A stretch of 64,000 nucleotides of DNA from an uncultured Acidobacteriota bacterium (GTDB lineage: Bacteria; Acidobacteriota; Blastocatellia; Pyrinomonadales; Pyrinomonadaceae), in the NCBI GenBank assembly GCA_937859595.1, contig CALMAH010000003.1, positions 62,001-126,000 on the forward strand. The letters run 5' to 3'. Made by a program: the position numbers and the translations under genes. Position 1 is the first letter of the stretch. Every line of letters begins with the position of its first letter. The notes beneath the pieces are model-generated. The model was not told where the DNA came from. It did not search any database and saw nothing but the letters and a program-made list of their open reading frames with translations. Of the stretch, positions 25,768 to 35,491 are shown piece after piece.

Positions 25768-26472
25768 ATGCGAAGACTTCGTTTTCTGACATTTGTGGCG
25801 ATCTTTTCGATCGGATTTTCAGGCGTCATGTCCGCTCAGACCCGTCGGCAGGCCACGCTTTCCGACCTGGATATCAGCCGCGGCCTCAAAGAGGCACTGA
25901 GCGTTGGCATCAGGAACGCCGTTGCTGAGCTCGGCCGCGAAAATGGTTTTCTTGACAATCCGGACGTCCAGATCCCTCTGCCAAACGGCCTTAAGAGGAC
26001 CGAAAGCACGCTGCGTTTTTTAGGTCAGGGAAAGCGCGTCGATGAATTTGTCACAGCGATGAACCATGCGGCTGAGAAAGCAGTTCCTGCCGCCGTCGAT
26101 ATCTTCCTCGATTCTGCAAAGCAGATGACTTTCAATGATGCACGAAACATCCTGTTTAGCGGAGAGGACGATGCGGCGACGAAGTTCTTTCGAAGAACCA
26201 GCGAAGACCGCTTGAGATCGAAATTCCGGCCGATAGTCGAGGACTTTACCGAGCAGGTCGGCGTCACGCAGAAATACAAGGAAATGATCGGACGGTACGG
26301 ATTCGTCGGCCGTGTTATCGGCGAAGACGCCAGCGATCTTGACGGTTACGTTACTGAAAAAGCCATGGACGGCCTCTTTTTCGTTATCGCTGACGAGGAG
26401 CGAAAGATTCGGCGCGACCCGGTTGGCAGGACGACAGCGATATTGCGCACCGTTTTCGGAGTTCTTCGCTAG
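25768..26472 (+). CDS. DUF4197 family secreted protein
   Basis: The 234-residue product has a signal peptide (MRRLRFLTFVAIFSIGFSGVMSAQ) and matches DUF4197: DISRGLKEALSVGIRNAVAE, then PLPNGLKRTESTLRFLGQG, MNHAAEKAVPAAVDIFLDSA and KFRPIVEDFTEQVGVTQKY. The family is all-helical, periplasmic and of unknown function. GTG at 25765 directly precedes the ATG; the GAGG site at 25755 fits either. It lies 50 bp upstream of a sulfate-exporter-like gene in the same orientation. Confidence 0.9.
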   Translation: MRRLRFLTFVAIFSIGFSGVMSAQTRRQATLSDLDISRGLKEALSVGIRNAVAELGRENGFLDNPDVQIPLPNGLKRTESTLRFLGQGKRVDEFVTAMNHAAEKAVPAAVDIFLDSAKQMTFNDARNILFSGEDDAATKFFRRTSEDRLRSKFRPIVEDFTEQVGVTQKYKEMIGRYGFVGRVIGEDASDLDGYVTEKAMDGLFFVIADEERKIRRDPVGRTTAILRTVFGVLR

Positions 26473-26522
26473 GTTGGGCATTACCATTTTCCGCCGATAC
26501 GAAATATACTTTTGAGCTTTGT

Positions 26523-27455
26523 ATGCTTCTTGCAAAGCTCATATTCTTTTTGGCCGTCTTGTTCCTTCTGTCGCCTTTCGGGTCTCCTGCGGTGGCACTT
26601 GCCATAGGCTTTGTTATAGCCCTAACTCTCGGCAATCCGTTTCCCGATCTCTCCGGAAAACCCGCGAAATATCTGCTGCAATCCTCCGTCGCACTACTAG
26701 GCTTTGGAATGAACCTCGGCGCTGTGTATGAATCCGGTAAAGGCGGGATCCTATTCATTATTGCGGTCGTATTCGGAGCACTTATGCTTGGCGCCGTTCT
26801 GGGCGTATTGCTAAAGATACCGTCCCGCGTTCGAACTCTCATTTCTTGTGGAACGGCTATTTGCGGCGGGAGCGCAATAGTAGCGGTGGGGCCCGCCATC
26901 AAAGCAGAAAATGATGAGATGTCCGTCTCGCTGGGCACGATATTCATTCTTAACGCGATTGCTTTATTTCTTTTTCCGATCGTTGGAAATGGGCTCGAAA
27001 TGTCTCAGGCACAATTCGGGATGTGGGCTGCGATAGCTATACAGGACACCAGCTCGGTCGTTGGTGCCGCAACCGTCTTTGGTCAGGAATCGCTTGCAAC
27101 GGCGACCACAGTTAAACTTGCTCGAACTCTTTGGATCATTCCACTTGCGCTTGCTCTGGCCGTCATCTACAAGGACGGCAGCGGTAGGGCAAAGATCGCT
27201 GTTCCATGGTTCGTCTTCTTTTTCGTCGGTGCGGCCGCGGTGCGGACGTTTGCACCACTCTGGGTCTTTCCTAGTGTTTTTGACTCGCTGGTTAACCTTG
27301 CAAAGGCGGGTTTGACGATCACTCTTTTTCTTATCGGCCTTGGCCTGTCGCGGGCAATGCTTAAAAGCGTCGGATGGCGGCCTTTTGCACTCGGAACGAT
27401 CCTTTGGGTCATTGTTGCGACCATTGCTCTCGGGTCGGTTCTTCGCTTTGTGTAG
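26523..27455 (+). CDS. YeiH/UPF0324 family putative sulfate exporter
   Basis: The 310-residue product is strongly hydrophobic with about nine to ten membrane segments. It carries family motifs: [36 protein letters not shown], and [18 protein letters not shown], plus [13 protein letters not shown]. Members are described as putative sulfate exporters, for example in taurine-using bacteria, but many have no proven substrate. No sulfur metabolism genes flank it. It lies between DUF4197 and uvrA, all on the plus strand. Confidence 0.9.
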   Translation: MLLAKLIFFLAVLFLLSPFGSPAVALAIGFVIALTLGNPFPDLSGKPAKYLLQSSVALLGFGMNLGAVYESGKGGILFIIAVVFGALMLGAVLGVLLKIPSRVRTLISCGTAICGGSAIVAVGPAIKAENDEMSVSLGTIFILNAIALFLFPIVGNGLEMSQAQFGMWAAIAIQDTSSVVGAATVFGQESLATATTVKLARTLWIIPLALALAVIYKDGSGRAKIAVPWFVFFFVGAAAVRTFAPLWVFPSVFDSLVNLAKAGLTITLFLIGLGLSRAMLKSVGWRPFALGTILWVIVATIALGSVLRFV

Positions 27456-27505
27456 ATCGCTTGGTATAATGCTCGTTTCGGCACCGGCCAGGGTTGTAAA
27501 CCGTA

Positions 27506-30412
27506 ATGAGCATCAAGCAGATAACCGTTCGCGGAGCACGCCAGCACAATCTCAAGAACGTCAATGTAGATATACCTCGCGATAAATTTACGGTCATCAC
27601 GGGGATCTCGGGTTCTGGCAAGTCTTCGCTCGCTTTTGACACGATCTATGCCGAAGGTCAGCGCCGATATGTGGAATCGCTCTCCGCCTTTGCCCGACAG
27701 TTTCTTGATCAGCTTGAAAAACCCGATGTCGATTCGATAGAGGGGCTTTCACCCGCAATATCCATCGAACAAAAGACAGTCTCGCGCTCACCGCGTTCGA
27801 CCGTGGGGACCGTTACGGAGATATACGATTATCTTAGGCTTTTATTTTCTTCCATCGGCCAGCCCCACTGTCATCAATGCGGCGAACCTATAACCCGCCA
27901 ATCCCTCGAACAGATCGTTTCCGGGATATTGGAACTGCCTAACGGCGAGAGGGTGATGATACTCGCCCCGATAGTGAGGGGCCGCAAGGGAGAATTCAAA
28001 AAGGAACTCGAAAAGCTGCACAAGGACGGGTTCATCCGTGCGCGAATCGACGGCGAGCTGCGCCAGCTTGACGAGGAGATCGTCCTCGACAAGCGGCGAA
28101 ACCACACGATAGAGGTCGTTGTTGACAGGCTTTTGATAAAAGAAGGCGTAAGGGAAAGGCTATCCGAATCGGTGCAGACGGCGCTGAAGCTGACCAACGG
28201 CGGTGTGCTGGTCTCGATAATAGATGGCGACGAGATGCTCTATTCGGAGCGGATGGCCTGCGTCGATTGCGGCATAAACATCGCCACGCTCGAACCGCGT
28301 TCGTTCTCCTTTAATTCGGCTTACGGGGCATGCAAACGCTGTCAGGGCATCGGGACGGTGATGGAGATAGACGAGAACAAGATAGTTCCCGACCCGACGC
28401 TGCCGGCAGGAAAGATAGACCTTTTGAACGGAGCCGACCGCTCCGGGGCATCATTTCTGAGGTCGGCATTGCTGGCAATAATCGAGCGGTATGTTGACGG
28501 CGACAAGCTGGAACCGCCAAAAGCTTTGTCAGCAAAGACGCAAAGACGCCGGGGAAAGAAAAAAAAGGCAGAAACACGGACCGCCGGGAGCGCGGAGAAA
28601 ACGTTGGTAGAAACGCCGTTTGCCGACCTGCCGCAGGAAATACGCGACGCCTTTCTTTATGGAACCAAGCGGCGGCTGACATTTCGCCAGGGCAGCTATA
28701 AATACGAAAGCGACTGGAAAGGAGCTCTCAGGGCGATGAAGGACCGGCTGGAGAACCCGCCCTCCGAAAAAACCCGCGAGGCGCTGATGGAGCTTGTCGC
28801 GCCGGTCCCGTGTCCTTCGTGCAAAGGGGCCAGGCTGCAGCCGGATAGCTTGGCGGTGAGAATAAACGGCATGGGGATAGGCGAATATACGTCATTGCCG
28901 ATCTCAGATGCCGTAAAAAGCTTTGCCGAAATAAAACTCACAAGCCGCGAGGAAAAGATCGCCGGACTCGTATTAAAGGAGATCAATAACCGACTGAGGT
29001 TTCTGGACGCGGTGGGATTGGGTTATCTTACGCTGGACCGCCCTTCGGCGACGCTTTCCGGCGGAGAAGGACAGCGAATACGGTTGGCTACGCAGATAGG
29101 TTCGCAGCTTCGCGGCGTGCTATATGTGTTGGACGAGCCGAGCATCGGGCTTCATCCTCGCGACAACAAGCGGCTATTGGACACGCTTCACGAACTCCGC
29201 GATCTGGGGAATACCGTTCTCGTGGTGGAGCATGATGAGGAAACCATTGAGCACGCAGATTATGTGGTAGATCTCGGCCCGCTTGCAGGTACCCATGGCG
29301 GCGAGGTTGTGGCGGCGGGCTCACCGAAAGACATCGAAGAGAGCGAAGATTCGCTGACCGGTAAATATCTGAAAGGCGAGGTTAAGATCGAGATACCGGA
29401 GCTTCGCCGTCTGCCGAACTGCGACCGGATACAGGTAATAGGTGCCCGCGCGCATAACCTGAAAAATATCGATGTCGAATTTCCGCTGGGGCTTTTTACC
29501 GTTGTGACGGGTGTTTCCGGTTCCGGCAAATCGACGCTTGTAGAAGAAATACTCTATCCGGCACTTTACCGGCATGTCTATAAGTCGAACATTCAGCCGC
29601 TGGAGCACGACGGGATAGAGGGCCTGGAGCTGGTTGACAAGGTGATCGAGATAGACCAGTCACCGATCGGTCGTACGCCGCGTTCGAACCCGGCGACATA
29701 TACAGGGCTTTTTACGCCGATACGCGACCTTTATGCAATGCTGCCCGAATCGCGCCAGCGGGGATATAAGGCGGGCCGGTTTTCGTTCAATGTAAAGGGC
29801 GGACGCTGCGAGGCCTGCGAAGGCGACGGGATGAAGCGGATCGAGATGAATTTTCTGCCGGATGTTTATGTGACCTGCGACGTTTGCCGGGGGAAACGCT
29901 ATAACCGCGAAACGCTGGCTGTGAAATATAAGGGGCTTTCTATTGCCGACCTGCTGGATACGACCATTGAAGACGCCCTGCCGCTGCTGGAGAATATCCC
30001 GCAAATAAAGCAGAAACTCGAAACGCTGCTCGACGTAGGGCTTGGTTATATAAAGATCGGACAATCTTCGACGACGCTTTCCGGCGGTGAGGCACAACGT
30101 ATCAAGCTCGCCAAGGAGCTCTCGAAACGCGCGACCGGCAAGACCATCTACATCCTCGACGAACCGACCACCGGTCTCCACTTTGCCGATGTCCACAAGC
30201 TGCTCGATGTGCTGCAAAAGCTGGTCGATACCGGCAACACCGTCATTGTTATCGAACACCACCTCGACGTCATAAAATCCGCCGATCACATCATCGACCT
30301 CGGCCCCGAAGGCGGCTCCGGCGGCGGGAAGATCGTTGCCAGCGGCACGCCGGAACAGGTCGCCAAGGTCAAAAGGTCATTCACCGGCCAGGCCCTAAAA
30401 CCCGTTCTTTAG
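27506..30412 (+). CDS. uvrA: Excinuclease ABC subunit A, with a repeat-derived insert
   Basis: The 968-residue product has both UvrA ATPase halves: Walker [15 protein letters not shown] and [15 protein letters not shown], signatures [13 protein letters not shown] and [13 protein letters not shown], and zinc motifs CHQCGEP and CEACEGDG. It recognises DNA damage in nucleotide excision repair. It is about 25-30 residues longer than usual. The excess matches a Lys/Arg-rich stretch at about residues 342-366 ([18 protein letters not shown]), encoded by DNA that looks like a dispersed intergenic repeat (28530-28605). The insert keeps the frame. The protein is otherwise intact and presumably functional. 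Confidence 0.97.
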   Translation: MSIKQITVRGARQHNLKNVNVDIPRDKFTVITGISGSGKSSLAFDTIYAEGQRRYVESLSAFARQFLDQLEKPDVDSIEGLSPAISIEQKTVSRSPRSTVGTVTEIYDYLRLLFSSIGQPHCHQCGEPITRQSLEQIVSGILELPNGERVMILAPIVRGRKGEFKKELEKLHKDGFIRARIDGELRQLDEEIVLDKRRNHTIEVVVDRLLIKEGVRERLSESVQTALKLTNGGVLVSIIDGDEMLYSERMACVDCGINIATLEPRSFSFNSAYGACKRCQGIGTVMEIDENKIVPDPTLPAGKIDLLNGADRSGASFLRSALLAIIERYVDGDKLEPPKALSAKTQRRRGKKKKAETRTAGSAEKTLVETPFADLPQEIRDAFLYGTKRRLTFRQGSYKYESDWKGALRAMKDRLENPPSEKTREALMELVAPVPCPSCKGARLQPDSLAVRINGMGIGEYTSLPISDAVKSFAEIKLTSREEKIAGLVLKEINNRLRFLDAVGLGYLTLDRPSATLSGGEGQRIRLATQIGSQLRGVLYVLDEPSIGLHPRDNKRLLDTLHELRDLGNTVLVVEHDEETIEHADYVVDLGPLAGTHGGEVVAAGSPKDIEESEDSLTGKYLKGEVKIEIPELRRLPNCDRIQVIGARAHNLKNIDVEFPLGLFTVVTGVSGSGKSTLVEEILYPALYRHVYKSNIQPLEHDGIEGLELVDKVIEIDQSPIGRTPRSNPATYTGLFTPIRDLYAMLPESRQRGYKAGRFSFNVKGGRCEACEGDGMKRIEMNFLPDVYVTCDVCRGKRYNRETLAVKYKGLSIADLLDTTIEDALPLLENIPQIKQKLETLLDVGLGYIKIGQSSTTLSGGEAQRIKLAKELSKRATGKTIYILDEPTTGLHFADVHKLLDVLQKLVDTGNTVIVIEHHLDVIKSADHIIDLGPEGGSGGGKIVASGTPEQVAKVKRSFTGQALKPVL
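28530..28605 (+). repeat. Repeat-like insertion within uvrA, in frame
   Basis: Inside uvrA the sequence runs CAAAGACGCAAAGACGCC, GGGGAAAGAAAAAAAAGGC, AGAAACACGGACCGCC and GGGAGCGCGGAG. This run of ACGCAAAGACGC and ACACGGA...GCGGAG is typical of short dispersed elements that normally lie between genes. It encodes the low-complexity basic stretch absent from other UvrA proteins. Borders are approximate. Confidence 0.65.
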
Positions 30413-30556
30413 TTCTGTATTCATCATTCTAATTACTGCATTCGGGTTTCCGGCCAAGCGTTGTAAACCATTCTCTAATCGAGTATCCTGACCGCATTAG
30501 TGTGAATTGTTCGGGCACGTTGGTCCAGATCATAAGAAATCGGAATGCCTTTCAGA

Positions 30557-30576
30557 CCGCCTGCGTAAGCGGGCGG
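30557..30576. repeat. Palindromic hairpin repeat with GTAA loop upstream of the toxin-antitoxin pair
   Basis: CCGCCTGC (30557-30564) pairs with GCGGGCGG (30569-30576), with one T-G wobble, around a GTAA tetraloop. It lies just before a TATAAT at 30591-30596 and the antitoxin gene. Its form is that of a dispersed REP-like palindrome. The remaining 30413-30613 stretch shows nothing else. Confidence 0.6.
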
Positions 30577-30613
30577 CCAGTTCGGTGGGGTATAATTGAT
30601 AAAGGAGAAGGCT

Positions 30614-30844
30614 ATGACCACACAAACGATGGACATAATGGAAAGAGCGGAAATGCTTCCTATCGATATGAAGTTAGAACTGGTTGACCGGCTGCTCGAA
30701 AGCATCTCTCCGTCAAACAAGGAGATCGAAGAGCTTTGGAAGATCGAGATCGAGCGGCGTGTCGAAGAAATTCGTTCGGGCAAAGTGAAGACGATTCCGG
30801 GTGAACAGGTATTCGCTGAGATCGAAGAACGTTTCGGCAAATGA
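30614..30844 (+). CDS. Addiction module antitoxin (TIGR02574 family)
   Basis: The 76-residue product matches the small antitoxins that partner RelE/ParE toxins: AEMLPIDMKLELVDRLLESI near the start, then IEELWKIEIERRVEEIRSGK and IPGEQVFAEIEERF. The N-terminus is helical and likely binds DNA or the toxin; the C-terminal helix usually covers the toxin. The ATG has a perfect AAGGAG RBS 7 nt upstream; an upstream in-frame ATG at 30596 lies within the TATAAT region and is unlikely. Its stop overlaps the toxin start (ATGA), so expression is coupled. Autoregulation through the promoter palindrome is possible. Confidence 0.88.
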   Translation: MTTQTMDIMERAEMLPIDMKLELVDRLLESISPSNKEIEELWKIEIERRVEEIRSGKVKTIPGEQVFAEIEERFGK

Positions 30845-31134
30845 CTTTCGAATTTCATCCCGATGCCCGAACAGAGTTTATCGACGCGGTCGCATATTAC
30901 GAGAATTCCAGCGAAGGCGTAGGAATCCGATTTTCGAGGGAGGTTTACGCGACGATCAATCGCCTGATGACGAACCCGAGTTTATGGCCAAGCGTCACTG
31001 AAAACACTCGCCGCTGTTTAACCCGCAGGTTTCCATACAGCGTTGTTTACGAGATCCGGGAAACAGATGTATTGATCATCGCTGTGGCTCATTTCAGCCG
31101 CAGGCCCTTCTATTGGAGCGATAGAACACTATGA
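30841..31134 (+). CDS. RelE/ParE family toxin
   Basis: The 97-residue product has the ParE/RelE fold pattern: FHPDARTEFIDAVAYYENSS at the start, GIRFSREVYATINRLMTNPS, then CLTRRFPYSVVYEIRETDV and IIAVAHFSRRPFYW at the end. These toxins cut ribosome-bound mRNA (RelE) or poison gyrase (ParE); which applies here cannot be told from sequence. The start overlaps the antitoxin stop by 4 bp. The pair is flanked by hairpin repeats on both sides, consistent with a mobile islet between uvrA and mrp. Confidence 0.9.
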   Translation: MTFEFHPDARTEFIDAVAYYENSSEGVGIRFSREVYATINRLMTNPSLWPSVTENTRRCLTRRFPYSVVYEIRETDVLIIAVAHFSRRPFYWSDRTL

Positions 31135-31253
31135 CCGCCGCTTGGGGCATGCAAGCAGTTCTCTGATTTGTCAAACCGTCTTTATTTGTTACAGGGTGAA
31201 AATATAATGAGAGCTTTGAAAAACCATCGAACGTTAGCATTGCCCGTCTTTGA

Positions 31254-31385
31254 GTCTGCAAAGCAGACGTAATATTTGTAGCCCCGCGTGGAACGTGGGG
31301 TTGAATGCAGCAAGACAGCCAGAGCCTGTGAAACAGGCGACATAGACACTTTTTTTCACCGGTTTATGCCGCGTGTTTCACACGC
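31254..31385. repeat. Cluster of four short palindromes in a gene-free stretch
   Basis: Four hairpins occur in 132 bp: GTCTGC-AAA-GCAGAC (31254-31268), CCCCGCGT-GGA-ACGTGGGG (31282-31300), GCCTGT-GAA-ACAGGC (31324-31338) and GCGTGT-TTC-ACACGC (31371-31385). Each has a 3-nt loop. A decayed further copy (CACCCCACGTTACG) follows near 31405. The 31135-31558 gap holds no credible gene. This looks like a composite dispersed repeat. Confidence 0.7.
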
Positions 31386-31558
31386 CCCGTTCGTTTGTGC
31401 ACCCACACCCCACGTTACGTTTCGCCGCGCTCCACTTCACATGTGGCTATAGTTATACCGCCTGCTCTGCTGACCGGTCTTTTAGAACTCCAATATCCGA
31501 TTTCTCTATAACTCTGATAGAATACTCTTTTGATATTTTCAACAAATATCTAACAAAG

Positions 31559-32641
31559 ATGAATCAGATAACAGAAGAATTAGTATTGGAATCGCTGAAG
31601 CAGATCATAGACCCCGATCTCAGAAAGGATATCGTCACCCTGGGTTTCGTCCGCGATGTCGAAATAAAGGGCAATGACGTTTCGTTCCGTATTGTGCTGA
31701 CAACCCCTGCGTGTCCGGTGAAAGAGCAGATGGAGCAGCAGGCACGGGAGATAGTCGGTGGGCTTGCGGGCGTCGAGAACGTAAAGGTAACGATGGATGC
31801 CGAGGTGCCGCAGGGCCGCGGGATCGCCAATAACGTCGCGATACCGGGCGTAAAGAACATTATCGCCGTCTCAAGCGGAAAAGGCGGTGTCGGTAAATCG
31901 ACCGTTGCGGTCAATCTCGCCGTCGCGCTGGCCCAGCAGGGTGCCAGGGTCGGGATCATGGATGCTGACGTTTACGGGCCTAATATCCCGCTGATGCTGG
32001 GCACGGGCTACGACCAGCCGGAGGTAGTAAACGGCCAGTTGAAACCGATCGAGGCCCACGGTGTAAAGATGATATCGATGGCCGTGCTGGTCCCGCCTGA
32101 TAAACCGATGATACTCCGGGGGCCGATGCTTCACGGGGTAATTCGTCAGTTTTTGACCGATGTGAACTGGGGCGAACTCGATTATCTGATAGTCGATATG
32201 CCGCCGGGAACGGGCGATGTCCAGCTTTCGCTGGCCCAGCTTGTGCCGGTTCAGGGGGCCGTTCTGGTCACTACGCCGCAGGAGGTCTCGCTGTCGGACG
32301 TTCGCCGTGCGGTAAAGATGTTCGAGCAGGTGAATGTGCCCGTTCTGGGAGTGATAGAAAATATGTCGTATTTTATTGCTCCGGACACCGGAAACCGGTA
32401 TGAGATATTTGGGAAAGGCGGCGGCGAAAAACTCGCCGGTGAATACGGCCTCAATTTTCTCGGCCAGGTGCCTATGGGGCTTGAAGTTCGTGAAAGCGGC
32501 GACAAGGGGGTACCGGTCGTGATCTCAACTCCCGATTCTCAGCAGGCCGACGCCTTTCGCACGGTCGCCGAAGAGGTCGCCCGCCACGTCTCGATAGAGG
32601 CAATGAAGCCCGAATTAGTGGTGATTTCGAGGGCTGGTTAG
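31559..32641 (+). CDS. mrp: Mrp/NBP35 family Fe-S carrier ATPase
   Basis: The 360-residue product has an N-terminal MIP18-like domain (residues 1-90: IIDPDLRKDIVTLGFVRDV, TTPACPVKEQMEQQA), then a P-loop ATPase with the deviant Walker A AVSSGKGGVGKSTVAVNLA, the DADVYGPNIP segment and DMPPGTGDVQLSLAQL. Mrp proteins carry Fe-S clusters to apoproteins. The frame is open upstream to 31373, but that region is repeat-derived; the ATG at 31559 matches family N-termini. The usual C-terminal CxxC motif is not evident, as in many Mrp proteins. An Fe-S assembly gene, erpA, lies at 41731. Confidence 0.94.
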   Translation: MNQITEELVLESLKQIIDPDLRKDIVTLGFVRDVEIKGNDVSFRIVLTTPACPVKEQMEQQAREIVGGLAGVENVKVTMDAEVPQGRGIANNVAIPGVKNIIAVSSGKGGVGKSTVAVNLAVALAQQGARVGIMDADVYGPNIPLMLGTGYDQPEVVNGQLKPIEAHGVKMISMAVLVPPDKPMILRGPMLHGVIRQFLTDVNWGELDYLIVDMPPGTGDVQLSLAQLVPVQGAVLVTTPQEVSLSDVRRAVKMFEQVNVPVLGVIENMSYFIAPDTGNRYEIFGKGGGEKLAGEYGLNFLGQVPMGLEVRESGDKGVPVVISTPDSQQADAFRTVAEEVARHVSIEAMKPELVVISRAG

Positions 32642-32655
32642 ACAGAGGTTTAGTA

Positions 32656-34587
32656 TCAGGAAAGCCCGGTTCTGACAAGGATTTCGGTAAATCGCGGATC
32701 CGATCTAAGCGGATCAAGATTGGGGGCTACGCGCAGGTACATTATCAGGTAGTTTCGACTTTCAAACGCCTTTTCCAGCCATTCGAAAGCCTTGTCCCGA
32801 TCGCCGATCTGTGCGTATATTTCGGCCATATCAAACGGCGCGGGTGGCTCGGTCCGGGCGTCCTCGATCTCCTGCTCAAGCCTGCTTTTCCAATACTCTT
32901 CGTGGCTGTTGGCGTTTGCCGCACGCTTCAGGACAGGCGTTTCGGCCGCATCCACCCCAGCCAGCTTTCTTCGCCTTTGGCGTGCGGCGATCGCCTCACG
33001 GTATTGCCCCTTCTGGTCGTAGCACCGCTTTAGATATTCGTTGACCTCAGTGAACTCGGGGTCCAGTTCCATCAGTTTGTGCCCTTGGTCGATCGCCTCA
33101 TCATATCTTCGGGCGTAGTATAGTACCCAAACCTCACCGGCGTTGATGACCAGCGAAAGCGGGTCTATTTCCTTTGCTCGCCTGATCTCCGTCAATGCCT
33201 CGTCAAAGCGGCCCATTGCCGACAAATATTCGGAATACCAATGATGGGCGGTCGAGTAGTTTGGGTTAAGCTCGATCGCTCGCCGATAACCCGACTCGGC
33301 GGCCTGCCAGTCCCAAAAACGATACATATTTATATATGCGAGCGAGGTATGTGCCTCGGCAAGTGTGTCGTCCAGCGCGAGGGCCTTCACAGCAGCTTCT
33401 TTAGCCTTATCGTACAGTTCGACCGCAGGGCCTCCACGGTAATCTGCCAACAGGCTGTAGGTGTCGGCAAGCCCGGCATAGGCGAGAGCATAGTTTGGAT
33501 CTTTTGCGATAGCGTCTTTGAAATGCACTAATGCTTCATTGAGGTCTTTTACGGTTCGTTTATTCCATGCAAAACGGCCTCTTACATAGGCATAGTGTGC
33601 TTCGGGATTTGTCGTGTAGTGCTTTGCCAGCAGCCGCTTGTCATCACCGGTCAGCCCGACTTCCAATGCTCGGGCCACCTGTTCGGCAATGGTATCCTGG
33701 ACATTGAAAAGATCGGTGAACTTCTCGTCAAATTTACCGCCCCACAAAACGCGTCCGTCCTTTACGCTAACAAGTTGGACGGTTACACGTACCTGCTGAC
33801 CCACCCTCTGAACATTGCCGTCAAGAACGGCGTCAACACCAAGCTCACGGCCCGATGAAAGTGCGTCTTGTGAGCCGTACTTTCGGACAGCATTCGTAGG
33901 CCGTACAACAAAGTGTTTCAGGCTGCTGAGTTTTGTTATCAAGGTATCGGTCAGGCCGAGCCGAAGGTATTCGTCGCTGTCGTCGCCTGACACGGGTTTG
34001 AATGGAAGGACAGCTACCGACCTGATACCCGAAACGCCGACCGAATCATCCGATGTGCTTATGTACCATAAGTAAAAGACCCCGCCAAGCAAAGCAAACA
34101 GCAGGGCTGTGAACAGAAAGCCCAATGATCGCCGGCCCGGCGGCCGTATCGCATTTTCAGCCACCGGCAGTAATTTCTCTTCCGTTCCATCCTGATATTT
34201 CAGGCTGATGCGGTTAACAGTTCGTTTCTCCAGTATCACCGGATCGGCATTGTCGGAATATGCGACCCTAAGATCTGCGGAAAAGCGATAACCGTGTTTC
34301 GGTATCGTCTCGATAAACTGCTCATCGTCAGTATTAAGTATTTTTCGCAGCCGCGAGATCTGTTTGGCAAGATTTCCTTCTTCTACAAAGGCGTCCTTCC
34401 AGATAGCTGCGATCATCTCGTCCTTTGACAGGGCACGTCCATTGTTCTCCACAAGCAGCAAAAGAGTCTCGAATTCTCTGGCCGGAAGGTGCAGCGGAGA
34501 GCCGTCAGAAAACAAAGTTCTCTCATTCGGGTCGAGCACAAATCTTCCGAACTCGTACACAAGACCTTTGTTTTCAGCCGTTTCCAT
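32656..34587 (-). CDS. Membrane-tethered winged-helix regulator with TPR domain
   Basis: The 643-residue product starts with an OmpR/CadC winged helix (residues about 10-108: FGRFVLDPNERTLF, then IETIPKHGYRFSADL). One membrane segment lies near residues 155-175 (SLGFLFTALLFALLGGVFYLW). Residues about 185-310 form a TolB N-terminal-like domain (SVAVLPFKPVSGDD, VDAVLDGNVQRVGQQV), and the rest is a TPR array (KDPNYALAYAGLADTYSLLA, ALDDTLAEAHTSLAYINMY, ELNPNYSTAHHWYSEYLSAM). Like the propeller regulator at 3886-6033 it should act as a membrane one-component switch. It converges on mrp with 14 bp between them. Confidence 0.92.
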   Translation of the reverse strand: METAENKGLVYEFGRFVLDPNERTLFSDGSPLHLPAREFETLLLLVENNGRALSKDEMIAAIWKDAFVEEGNLAKQISRLRKILNTDDEQFIETIPKHGYRFSADLRVAYSDNADPVILEKRTVNRISLKYQDGTEEKLLPVAENAIRPPGRRSLGFLFTALLFALLGGVFYLWYISTSDDSVGVSGIRSVAVLPFKPVSGDDSDEYLRLGLTDTLITKLSSLKHFVVRPTNAVRKYGSQDALSSGRELGVDAVLDGNVQRVGQQVRVTVQLVSVKDGRVLWGGKFDEKFTDLFNVQDTIAEQVARALEVGLTGDDKRLLAKHYTTNPEAHYAYVRGRFAWNKRTVKDLNEALVHFKDAIAKDPNYALAYAGLADTYSLLADYRGGPAVELYDKAKEAAVKALALDDTLAEAHTSLAYINMYRFWDWQAAESGYRRAIELNPNYSTAHHWYSEYLSAMGRFDEALTEIRRAKEIDPLSLVINAGEVWVLYYARRYDEAIDQGHKLMELDPEFTEVNEYLKRCYDQKGQYREAIAARQRRRKLAGVDAAETPVLKRAANANSHEEYWKSRLEQEIEDARTEPPAPFDMAEIYAQIGDRDKAFEWLEKAFESRNYLIMYLRVAPNLDPLRSDPRFTEILVRTGLS

Positions 34588-34789
34588 CGAGTCAAAAATA
34601 AGTCACAAAAAAGCCAGAAAAACCGAAAGACTTTACGGCCTACGCAAAGCGATGATCGCAATTACAGGCCCGGACTGGCTGTACAGATAAACAGCTAATT
34701 GTACTGCCGCGTGAGCGAGTGTAGCAAGACTTTTTTCAGTACAGGGCGGCCATTGATGATTCAGTTGACCAAAGGATCTCAGGAGGTAA

Positions 34790-35467
34790 ATGAAAAAAAT
34801 GTGTACGAGGAAATTTTCGATATTGGCAATTCTGACCGCGTTCGCGATCACCGGCTTTTCGCAGACCATTCCGCCGGACATCAGAGACATGATGCCGGGC
34901 AACTCGGCGACCGCTGCACCGGATAAAAAGCCGGGTGTTATAAGGATCGGCGTATCCTCGCCTGTCGCCGAAATGGGTAAGGATTTCAACTTTGCCGATG
35001 CGCCGATGGCCATTCGCAATACGCTTGAGGTGGCACTTACGGACGACAACGTCGAGGTGATCTTTCTTGAATCGGCCCTGCCCGAAAAAGAAGCAAAGCT
35101 AAAAAAATGCGACTACATATTTATTAGCAAGGTAACTCGCAAAAAGGGAGGCGGCGGATTTGGCGGCATGGGTATGCTTGGCGGAATGGCGGGAATGATC
35201 CCCGGCGTTGGTGGCATCGCAGGTGCCGTCGCAGCTACGGCGGCCGCAACGGCCATCAGTGTTGCGTCGATGTCGGGCGGATTCAAATCCAAAGACGAAG
35301 TTTCCTTCGAATATCGCGTCACCACCGTTGAAGGCGCAGTGATCATTCCGCCGACCGTTACAAAACAAAAGGCAAAGAAGGATGGGGAAGACGTTCTGAC
35401 ACCGCAGATCGCACAGGCAGCAAAGTTGACTTTGGAAAGGGTCATGCCGCCGAAACCAGAGCAATAA
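34790..35467 (+). CDS. Secreted protein with glycine-zipper-like middle segment
   Basis: The 225-residue product has a signal peptide (ending TGFSQ). Residues about 48-110 form an alpha/beta part (VIRIGVSSPVAEMGKDF, VEVIFLESALPEKEAKL). A Gly/Ala/Met-rich hydrophobic segment follows (residues about 122-163: GGFGGMGMLGGMAGMIPGVG), which could insert in a membrane or pack as a glycine zipper. The ATG follows AGGAGG by only 3 nt; a second ATG 9 nt later has a looser spacing. It is divergent from the TPR regulator, 202 bp away, and starts the second secreted-protein island. No family was recognised. Confidence 0.8.
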   Translation: MKKMCTRKFSILAILTAFAITGFSQTIPPDIRDMMPGNSATAAPDKKPGVIRIGVSSPVAEMGKDFNFADAPMAIRNTLEVALTDDNVEVIFLESALPEKEAKLKKCDYIFISKVTRKKGGGGFGGMGMLGGMAGMIPGVGGIAGAVAATAAATAISVASMSGGFKSKDEVSFEYRVTTVEGAVIIPPTVTKQKAKKDGEDVLTPQIAQAAKLTLERVMPPKPEQ

Positions 35468-35491
35468 AAGAGGACGTTTACCGATCTGTCC

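Noticed and set aside
31373..31558. N-terminal extension of Mrp by 62 residues
   Set aside because: The extension would be encoded by palindromic repeat sequence and does not match the family, whose N-terminus fits the ATG at 31559.
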